This document shows, piece after piece, positions 1-5,127 of a DNA stretch of 5,475 nt (its first letter is position 1; the number at the start of each line of letters is the position of its first letter). Origin of the DNA: JAICNR01 sp035687725 (GTDB taxonomy: Bacteria > Gemmatimonadota > Gemmatimonadetes > JACCXV01 > JAHWKZ01); assembly GCA_035687725.1 (NCBI GenBank), contig DASRVB010000011.1:1-5475 (forward strand), in the 5' to 3' direction. The position numbers and the translations under genes are program-made. The notes below the pieces were generated by a model, which ran no database searches, was not told the origin of the DNA, and saw nothing but the letters and a program-made list of their open reading frames with translations.

Positions 1-10
1 TATTTCCTAC

Positions 11-39
11 TTGAATGGAAGGACGAGGTCGACTATACT
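11..39 (+). promoter_or_regulatory. sigma70-type promoter of the RiPP operon
   Basis: A -35-like box TTGAAT (11-16) and a -10-like box TATACT (34-39) are separated by exactly 17 bp. They differ from the consensus hexamers TTGACA and TATAAT by two bases and one base. Transcription would begin near 46, giving a 5' UTR of about 73 nt before the precursor ATG at 119. It is the only convincing promoter upstream of the operon in the window. Its housekeeping-like quality suggests sizeable expression without an activator, although an operator cannot be excluded. Confidence 0.6.
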
Positions 40-73
40 CCGATCACGCTCCCAGGGATGTTGATCCAGGGGC

Positions 74-92
74 AAAAGATTGGCGATCTTTT
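74..92 (+). promoter_or_regulatory. perfect inverted repeat in the 5' UTR
   Basis: AAAAGAT (74-80) and ATCTTTT (86-92) form a perfect 7-bp inverted repeat around the 5-nt spacer TGGCG. It lies downstream of the proposed transcription start and ends 16 nt before the precursor Shine-Dalgarno region. It could be an RNA hairpin affecting translation or stability, or a repressor operator. The stem is A/T rich and so weak as RNA. The symmetry is visible in the sequence; any function is inferred. Confidence 0.35.
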
Positions 93-118
93 ACCTTGCG
101 CTTGGAAAAGAGGGGATC

Positions 119-325
119 ATGAAGAAGAACTGGGAGACTCCACGACTCGAAGTGTTCGGGACGATGGAGCGTCTGACCGCGACTTCGTCCGACCCGAATC
201 CCGGGGGCGCTCCGAATGCGAAGCTCGCCGGCACGCACGACGGCCAGCCGTTCCAGGATTGCCCGCCAGGATTGTTCAAGATGGGCGACGAGTGCCTTCC
301 CCCAGGTCAGGGTGGCGTTTCGTAA
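119..325 (+). CDS. lasso-type RiPP precursor peptide (A protein)
   Basis: A 68-aa peptide starting at an ATG with an AAGAGGGG Shine-Dalgarno (about 108-115); an earlier in-frame TTG at 80 has no comparable support. The leader has W5, P8, L10, G14, L19 and T20, matching the lasso leader pattern Y/W-x2-P-x-L-x3-G-x5-T that PqqD-like B1 proteins recognise. The C-terminal half is rich in Gly and Pro, has only two cysteines (C48, C59) bracketing a PPGLFKMGDE segment, and ends in GGVS with a terminal Ser. The core start is unclear. With the customary Thr at -2 (T39), the core would be D41 onward with a 7-residue ring to D47. A34 to D41 (8) or G51 to D57/E58 (7/8) are geometrically possible too. The genes downstream support a lasso-type precursor, but the core does not fit the usual Gly1 template. 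Terminal Ser68 fits phosphorylation by the kinase encoded at 2431. Confidence 0.85.
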   Translation: MKKNWETPRLEVFGTMERLTATSSDPNPGGAPNAKLAGTHDGQPFQDCPPGLFKMGDECLPPGQGGVS

Positions 326-343
326 CGGCTGGTAGCTTGCTGA

Positions 344-393
344 AACGCCTGGAGTTCTGATCCCGTTGGATTTCGGTCGGGGCTCCAGGCGTT
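344..393 (+). terminator. hairpin between precursor and cyclase, probable attenuator
   Basis: AACGCCTGGAG (344-354) pairs perfectly with CTCCAGGCGTT (383-393). The stem extends inward, allowing G-U pairs, to about 19 bp (344-362 with 375-393), leaving a 12-nt loop. GTTGTTGTTT (391-400) follows, a U-rich but interrupted tract. It lies 18 nt after the precursor stop and before the cyclase start. In lasso operons a stem-loop at this place is known to favour precursor mRNA over enzyme mRNA. The imperfect U tract suggests partial termination or 3'-end protection, not a full stop. No other promoter is evident before 419. Confidence 0.7.
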
Positions 394-418
394 GTTGTTT
401 GCGGGCCCGAGTGGCGCC

Positions 419-2434
419 ATGAGCGCCGTTGCGGGCCTGTTCTTTCGGGATGGTCGATCCACGGAGCCTGTCCAGCTGGATCGGATGCTGTCCCCCCTCG
501 CCCATCGGGCTCCCCACGGATCCTGGCTGTGGAACGAAGGCCCCATAGGCTTCGGCGGCGCCCTTCTCAAGACCTCCTCGGTCGTAGTCACGGGGCCGAT
601 CGCTCGATCCGAAGAGGGCGGGCTGGTCATCGTGGCGGACGCCCGGATCGACAATCGCCGGGAGATCCTCGATAGTCTGGATCTCCGGCCCAATTCCTCC
701 GAGCTGACCGATGAGCAGGTGATCCTCCGCGCGTATCGGACCTGGGGTGCCGATGCCCCGCGCCATCTCGTCGGAGACTTCGCGTTCGCGATCTGGGATC
801 GGGATCGCCAGACGATCCTCTGCGCGCGGGATCCGTTCGGGGTTCGGCCGTTCTACTACCACTTGTCCGATCGCGTCTTCGCGTTCGCCTCGGAGATCAA
901 GGCGCTACTCACGCTTCCCGAGGTGCCCCGGCAGCTGGACGAAATCCAGGTAGCGTACTACCTGGACAATTTCCTCGACGACCCGGAGCGAACGTTCTAC
1001 CGCGGCATCCGACGGCTGCCAGCGGCCTTCTCCATCGAGGTCTCTCCGCAGCGTGTCCGCACCGATCGGCATTGGCAGCCCGAACCGGCCAGGGAAGTCC
1101 ACTATCCCACGCAGGATCAGTATGCGGATGCCTTCCGCGAGATCTTCCTCGAGGCCGTGCGCTGCCGGCTCCGGGAGGCCGATCCCGTGGGTGCTGCACT
1201 CAGCGGTGGGCTGGACAGCTCCTCCGTCGTCCGCGCGGCGCGTCTCCTGCTGCCGCCGACGCAGGCCATGCACGCCTTTTCGGCCGTATTCCCGGGGTTG
1301 CCGGATGCAGAGCGGTCGCTCGGCGACGAAAGTGAGTACATCAAGGAAGTTGCCGCGGTCGATGGCATCGTGTCCCATCGGATCGCGGTCGATCGCATAT
1401 CCCCGCTCGCGGATTACGACCGGGTCATGCGGCATCTCGACTCCCCTCCGCTGGCGTTCAACTTGTACGTTCACTGGGCCATGTTCGAGGCCGCCCAGCG
1501 GGAAGGAATCCATGTATTTCTCGATGGGACGGACGGTGACAGCGTCGTCAGCAAAGGGTTCGAGCGCTTCATCGATCTCGCCAACGATGGTCGCTGGACG
1601 GATATGGTCCGGGAGGCCCAGGCACTGACGGACCGGCACGGGGCGGTCCGCAGCTGGTTTCCGAATCATCTGGTGTACCCTCAGCTCCTCCGGCTTGCGC
1701 AGACCGGCAGATGGAGGAGCTGGTGGCGGGGCACACGGGAGGTCGCCAGGGGACTCAACCGATCGCGGCGGAAGATCCTCCTGAGGTCTTCCGTCGGGAC
1801 GTTCCTGCCCCAGCGAATCGTGGGCCGCTACCGGGAATGGAAAGCTAATGGAGATTCTTGGAGTCCCTTGATTCGAAAGGACTTCGCCGATAGGACACGA
1901 GTCGCCGAGCGGGAACGTGCGCTGCTCCCGAACGCTTGGGCCCATTCGGCCCGTGAGGACCACGCCCGCGTGCTCTCGCTCCCACGGTATCAGTTCGCGA
2001 TGGAGCTGATCGGTGGCGAGGCGGCCGCCTTCGGCATCGAGACGCGCTATCCTTTCTTCGATCGGCGGCTGGTGGAGTTCTGCATCGCGATCCCCCCGGA
2101 ACAGAAGCTCGCAGACGGCTGGACCCGATTGATCCAGCGGCGCGGCATGGAGGGGATTCTGCCGCCGAGCGTGCAATGGCGGATGACCAAAGGAAATCTC
2201 GGTCTTGGCTTCGCCCGGGGCATGCGCGGCGAAGCGAGCGCCATGGAGCCGGTCCTCTTCGACGACTCCTCGTCCAGGTTGGGCGACTTCGTGGATCTGG
2301 GGGTCCTCCGCTCCACCCACGCTCGTTTTCTTGCAGCCGATCCCGGATCCGATGACGCGAACTACGACGCGATGAGCCTCTACAAGGCCACCGTCCTCGC
2401 TCGCTGGCTCCGCGATCATGGGCCGGATGCATGA
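419..2434 (+). CDS. lasso peptide cyclase, asparagine synthetase-like (C protein)
   Basis: A 671-aa protein homologous to class B asparagine synthetases, the fold used by lasso cyclases to adenylate an Asp/Glu side chain and close the macrolactam. An N-terminal Ntn-glutaminase-like domain (about 1-200) includes a GDFAFAIWDRDR block and a DPFGVRPFYY block. A synthetase domain follows from about 235. The PPi-loop SGGLDSS is at 262-268, DGTDGD at 369-374 (the usual SGxGGDE position), and ETRYPFFDRRLVEF at 541-554. The start chosen is ATG 419, giving MSAVAGLF. Position 2 is Ser where glutamine-dependent enzymes have the catalytic Cys, so glutaminase activity should be absent, as in lasso C proteins. 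An alternative TTG at 392 lies inside the hairpin and is unlikely. The Shine-Dalgarno is weak (CGAGTGG). The stop overlaps the next start (ATGA, 2431-2434), suggesting translational coupling. A free-standing asparagine synthetase is much less likely given the lost Cys and the neighbours. Confidence 0.9.
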   Translation: MSAVAGLFFRDGRSTEPVQLDRMLSPLAHRAPHGSWLWNEGPIGFGGALLKTSSVVVTGPIARSEEGGLVIVADARIDNRREILDSLDLRPNSSELTDEQVILRAYRTWGADAPRHLVGDFAFAIWDRDRQTILCARDPFGVRPFYYHLSDRVFAFASEIKALLTLPEVPRQLDEIQVAYYLDNFLDDPERTFYRGIRRLPAAFSIEVSPQRVRTDRHWQPEPAREVHYPTQDQYADAFREIFLEAVRCRLREADPVGAALSGGLDSSSVVRAARLLLPPTQAMHAFSAVFPGLPDAERSLGDESEYIKEVAAVDGIVSHRIAVDRISPLADYDRVMRHLDSPPLAFNLYVHWAMFEAAQREGIHVFLDGTDGDSVVSKGFERFIDLANDGRWTDMVREAQALTDRHGAVRSWFPNHLVYPQLLRLAQTGRWRSWWRGTREVARGLNRSRRKILLRSSVGTFLPQRIVGRYREWKANGDSWSPLIRKDFADRTRVAERERALLPNAWAHSAREDHARVLSLPRYQFAMELIGGEAAAFGIETRYPFFDRRLVEFCIAIPPEQKLADGWTRLIQRRGMEGILPPSVQWRMTKGNLGLGFARGMRGEASAMEPVLFDDSSSRLGDFVDLGVLRSTHARFLAADPGSDDANYDAMSLYKATVLARWLRDHGPDA

Positions 2435-3429
2435 ACGACTATTTCGTGTTCGGCGGCCGTCTACGATCGGAGCTGGAATTCTCCGATCTTTCGGCCGCCG
2501 ACGGAGAGGCGGAGCCGGACTGGCTGCTGCGGTGCGATTCGGGCAGGCCCCCGGCGTCGATCGAGCTGATCGGCACGCGCTGGATCGAGCCCGGGTGGGT
2601 CTATCGACTCCACCGCGTCGAGGAGGGTCTGTGCCTCGAATACGGCGGGACGGGAAGCTATGGGATCTTCGCGGGAGGGCGAGAGATCGTCTGGTTCCCG
2701 GGAAGCGAGCCGGAAGATCCGAAGACGCTGCTAGAGATGGCACGGGCGATCGTGCTCGGGCCGGTCATGGCCCTCGCCCTCCAGCAATGGGGGATCCTGT
2801 GCCTACACGGCAGCGCTGTCTCGATCGACGAGCAGGGCGTCGCCTTCATCGCTCCGAAGCTGTTCGGGAAGTCCACGCTGGCGCTCGCGCTGACGGCTCG
2901 TGGAGCACGCCTGCTGACGGACGATCTGGTGGCGATCGATGCCTCCGCTTCTCCCCTTGTGCGGCCCGGCGTGCACAGCGTGCGGGTGTCGAGGGACATG
3001 GCAGAGCGTGTCGGACCGCCCTTTCCCGAGGCAACCTTCCGCACCGGATTCAAGACGACGATCACCGATCTTCACCGGGATCACCTGGCGTGGCATGCGG
3101 TCCCGCTGGCAGCCGTCTACACTCTGGAGCCGGTACCGGACCTCCTGAACGGGTCACCCGTGCGAAGGGAACGGCTGCAGGGGACCAGAGCCGCTGCCGC
3201 CCTGATTCACGGGAAGAAGCTGACCGACGGACTGATCGGGTCGTCGGAGGCAGGTGCGATGTTGAACTCGATCGCCGCTGTTTCCGAGCAGGTTCCGATC
3301 TATCGGATGCCTTTGGTCCGGGACTTGGAGCGTCTTCCGGAGGTCGTCGAGGAGATCATGGGCTGGCACCAGAACCCCAGAGGAAGAGCGGCGGATGAGC
3401 GCGGACAACGAGACCACGCCGACATCTGA
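2431..3429 (+). CDS. HPr kinase/phosphorylase-like RiPP kinase
   Basis: A 332-aa protein resembling the HPrK-like proteins found in lasso operons. Visible marks are LHGSA at 125-129 (position of the conserved His), a Walker A-like APKLFGKST at 141-149, and LLTDDLVAID at 161-170 with the acidic pair D164-D165. The first Walker A Gly is Ala and the usual S-G before GKS is L-F, so the P-loop is degenerate although GKST is intact. In paeninodin-type clusters such kinases phosphorylate the C-terminal Ser of the precursor, and the precursor here also ends in Ser; that substrate is an inference. The start ATG overlaps the cyclase stop by 4 nt. The last 35 nt overlap the methyltransferase gene, and the C-terminal tail after about residue 312 is charged and low in complexity. 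A non-catalytic role is possible given the altered P-loop. Confidence 0.8.
   Translation: MNDYFVFGGRLRSELEFSDLSAADGEAEPDWLLRCDSGRPPASIELIGTRWIEPGWVYRLHRVEEGLCLEYGGTGSYGIFAGGREIVWFPGSEPEDPKTLLEMARAIVLGPVMALALQQWGILCLHGSAVSIDEQGVAFIAPKLFGKSTLALALTARGARLLTDDLVAIDASASPLVRPGVHSVRVSRDMAERVGPPFPEATFRTGFKTTITDLHRDHLAWHAVPLAAVYTLEPVPDLLNGSPVRRERLQGTRAAAALIHGKKLTDGLIGSSEAGAMLNSIAAVSEQVPIYRMPLVRDLERLPEVVEEIMGWHQNPRGRAADERGQRDHADI
3381..3388 (+). promoter_or_regulatory. ribosome binding site of the methyltransferase gene
   Basis: AGGAAGAG lies 6 nt before ATG 3395, inside the 3' end of the kinase gene. It supports this start despite the 35-nt overlap with the upstream gene. Confidence 0.6.
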
Positions 3430-4282
3430 GTATCTGGCGCCGGCCCGACCCGATTCTCTCGCGGAGCGGGCCCGAACGGGTGACACGATAGAGGTCAAAC
3501 CTCCCAGATCATCGCTTCTCCGGGTGTACTTCAAGAGTCAGCGAGGGATGCAGCTTCTCTCGACGGCCATGAGCAGTGTATACACGGGCCTCTGGCTCGG
3601 CCTGTTGACTCGTGAGCAACTGCACGACGTTGGTGAGCACTATTTCAGTCGGGAGCGGTTCTACAGGACCGACGAGTACAACAAGAGCGGCCTCTTCCCC
3701 TGGGAGAAGAAGGCCGTGGACGAACACTTCACGAGCTGTCGGAGGATCCTGCTTGTTGCCGCGGGAGGCGGTCGCGAGCTCATCGCCCTGCGACGGCAGG
3801 GCTTCGAGGTCGATGCCTTCGACGCCCACCCGGATCTCGTGCGCTTTGCCAACGACTTGCTGGTGCGGGAGGGCATGGTCCCGGACGTGCGATCTGCGCC
3901 CTGGGATCATGGTCCGGACATCGACGATACGTACGACGGCGTCATCGTCGGCTGGGGCGGATATATGCATATCCGGGGCCGAGAGCGGCGTGTCCGGTTC
4001 CTTCGCGAGTTGCGGCAGAGGATGAAGTCCGGCGCGCCGATCCTGCTGTCGTTCTACACGACGAGCGAAAAGGCACGGTACCACCGCTGGGTGGCACGAG
4101 TGGGCAAGGCTTCAGCCTGGCTCCTGAGGCGCGAGCGCGTAGACCTCGGAGATTGCCTGCTTCCGTTCTACGCGCACTTTTTCACCAAGGGTCGGCTCGA
4201 GCAGGAGGTGATCGAGGGAGGATTGGAGCCCGTGATGTTTGAGACGATGGAATACGGCCACGCGGTAGGGCGCGCACCATGA
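3395..4282 (+). CDS. class I SAM-dependent methyltransferase
   Basis: A 295-aa protein with a Rossmann-type SAM-binding core. RRILLVAAGGGREL (116-129) is motif I with its glycine-rich loop. EVDAFDAHP (138-146) carries the acidic residue at the end of beta 2. YDGVIVGWGGYMHI (180-193) resembles the motif IV/V region. A distinctive N-terminal section of about 110 residues contains WLGLLTREQLHDVGEHYF and NKSGLFPWEKKAVDEHF. The C-terminal part (FYAHFFTKGRLEQEVIEGG) resembles a methyltransferase cap. The substrate is unknown. The operon position suggests the RiPP precursor or its mature product, for example the C-terminal carboxylate, a side chain or the phosphorylated Ser, but none of these is shown by the sequence. 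It overlaps the kinase gene, and its stop lies 30 nt before B1. Confidence 0.8.
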   Translation: MSADNETTPTSEYLAPARPDSLAERARTGDTIEVKPPRSSLLRVYFKSQRGMQLLSTAMSSVYTGLWLGLLTREQLHDVGEHYFSRERFYRTDEYNKSGLFPWEKKAVDEHFTSCRRILLVAAGGGRELIALRRQGFEVDAFDAHPDLVRFANDLLVREGMVPDVRSAPWDHGPDIDDTYDGVIVGWGGYMHIRGRERRVRFLRELRQRMKSGAPILLSFYTTSEKARYHRWVARVGKASAWLLRRERVDLGDCLLPFYAHFFTKGRLEQEVIEGGLEPVMFETMEYGHAVGRAP

Positions 4283-4312
4283 AGCCTTTGAAGCGGATAC
4301 GCGGTAGATTCT

Positions 4313-4603
4313 ATGGCTATGGAGCTGACGCGGGATACCCTGGTGATCGCCAAGCCCCGCCTGATGGGTGCCGACCTCGGGGAAGAGATTATCCTGCTCC
4401 ATCTGGACAAGGGGATCTATTTCGGTCTGGGAAACGTCGCAGCACGGATCTGGGAGCTCCTGAAGCGCCCGGTGCGGGTGGGAGACATCGAGCAGTCCCT
4501 TCTCGAAGAATACGATGTGGAGCCCGAGAAATGTCGCGAGGAGCTGATAAAGTTGATCACCCGGTTGCTCGAAGAAGACCTAGCGGAGGTTCAATCGGAA
4601 TGA
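4313..4603 (+). CDS. PqqD-like leader-binding protein (lasso B1, RRE)
   Basis: A 96-aa protein with the full PqqD/RiPP-recognition-element pattern. After an N-terminal beta strand comes a block with D21, L29, L31, D32, G34, Y36, L39, A44, I46, W47 and L50 (LHLDKGIYFGLG, then ARIWELL). A helical C-terminal half (57-91) follows. In lasso pathways the separate B1 protein binds the leader motif and presents the precursor to the B2 peptidase and the cyclase; the precursor at 119 carries the matching motif. The start is ATG 4313 with only a weak upstream GCGGTAG; ATG 4319 would remove two residues. An in-frame stop at 4289 excludes longer versions. The stop overlaps the next ATG (4600-4603). The usual partner, a B2 transglutaminase-like protease, does not follow. 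Confidence 0.9.
   Translation: MAMELTRDTLVIAKPRLMGADLGEEIILLHLDKGIYFGLGNVAARIWELLKRPVRVGDIEQSLLEEYDVEPEKCREELIKLITRLLEEDLAEVQSE
4585..4590 (+). promoter_or_regulatory. ribosome binding site of the PCYCGC lipoprotein
   Basis: GGAGGT lies 9 nt before ATG 4600, within the end of the B1 gene. It is the strongest Shine-Dalgarno in the operon and fixes the start of the next gene, excluding the long upstream reading of the same frame from 4279. Confidence 0.7.
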
Positions 4604-5118
4604 AGATCTGGCTGGTCGTCCTGCTGGCGCTCCCACTCGCGTGCGGCGAGGAAGAGCGAGTCGATCAATTGGCGGCCGGGGTGGAAGGGTGGGTTCATGC
4701 GCCGGCGGACACGCAGTGGGTGAATATCGAGGGAGTGCAGTTTCCAGCTGGCGTCGAGAAAGCGGAACCCGAGGTCCTCGAAGCGTACCTTTTCGCCGCG
4801 AAGCATCCCGAAGTCCTGGAGTACATGCCCTGCTACTGCGGATGTGAGCACGAGCGCAGTGCCCACGAGTCGAACTACGATTGCTTCATCGACATCATCG
4901 ACCGAACAGGAGCGGTCCCCAGAGTGTCTCCCGACGCGATGGGATTCGCCTGAGGGATCTGCATAACGATCGCCCGGGAGGCGAAGAGACAGTACGAGGC
5001 AGGCGTTCCGCTTTCGGCCATTCGGGACACGGTCGAGGTGAAGTACAAGCAGGGGCGGCCGGGCACCCCCACGCCCCGCCCGCCCGACGCTCCGACGACG
5101 ACGGCGTCCCACCACTAG
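4600..5118 (+). CDS. PCYCGC-motif lipoprotein, candidate selenoprotein (in-frame TGA at 4951)
   Basis: Read through the TGA, this is a 172-aa exported protein. Residues 1-15 are a lipoprotein-like signal (MKIWLVVLLALPLAC), although Pro at -3 of Cys15 is not an ideal lipobox. MPCYCGC is at 76-82, then a His-rich stretch and DCFID (94-98). Codon 118 is TGA, directly followed by GICITIAREAKRQYE (119-133), a helical VPLSAIRDTVEVKY segment and a Pro/Thr tail ending at TAG 5116-5118. From memory of the PCYCGC family (Pfam, unknown function), members carry CGxC here followed by I-x-I-A and a K-Y end, so TGA sits at the first Cys, giving U-G-I-C. The stretch after TGA keeps coding-like codons and the family pattern in the same frame, so a chance stop is unlikely. 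A SECIS-like hairpin follows. Alternatives are a nonsense mutation, a sequencing error, or a genuine 117-aa truncated product. It overlaps B1 by 4 nt and has a strong Shine-Dalgarno, so it belongs to the operon. Confidence 0.75.
4951..4992 (+). promoter_or_regulatory. candidate bacterial SECIS element after the TGA
   Basis: TCGCC (4970-4974) pairs perfectly with GGCGA (4980-4984) around the 5-nt loop CGGGA (4975-4979). A lower CTG (4959-4961) pairs with CAG (4990-4992) across an internal loop. The apical loop begins 21 nt after the TGA and has G as its second base. This agrees with the known bacterial SECIS rules: a hairpin within the coding region, apical loop roughly 16-37 nt from the UGA, and a G among the first two loop bases. 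The stem is short, and small hairpins are common in G+C-rich DNA, so it supports but does not prove selenocysteine insertion. Confidence 0.5.
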
Positions 5119-5127
5119 GCTGAAGCG

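Noticed and set aside
44..862. 272-codon minus-strand frame covering the promoter, precursor and start of the cyclase
   Set aside because: It runs antisense through a convincing promoter, precursor and hairpin, with no family resemblance; it is a composition artefact.
905..2743. 612-codon open frame on the minus strand
   Set aside because: It lies antisense to the cyclase and kinase, is Arg/Pro rich with no recognisable motifs, and is the expected mirror of G/C-ending codons in a G+C-rich gene.
2418..3398. 326-codon plus-strand frame overlapping the kinase
   Set aside because: Arg/Gly-rich composition and no motifs; the kinase frame carries GKST and LLTDDLVAID and is clearly the coding one.
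4279..4599. Upstream extension of the lipoprotein frame from the ATGA at the methyltransferase stop
   Set aside because: It overprints the well-recognised PqqD gene with low-information Arg/Gly/Pro sequence, whereas ATG 4600 has a strong Shine-Dalgarno and opens with a signal peptide.
4600..4953. Lipoprotein gene as a simple 117-aa protein ending at the TGA
   Set aside because: The following 54 codons keep the same frame, coding-like codons and the family's C-terminal pattern, so a natural end here is less likely than recoding; it stays possible as a truncation or a sequence error.
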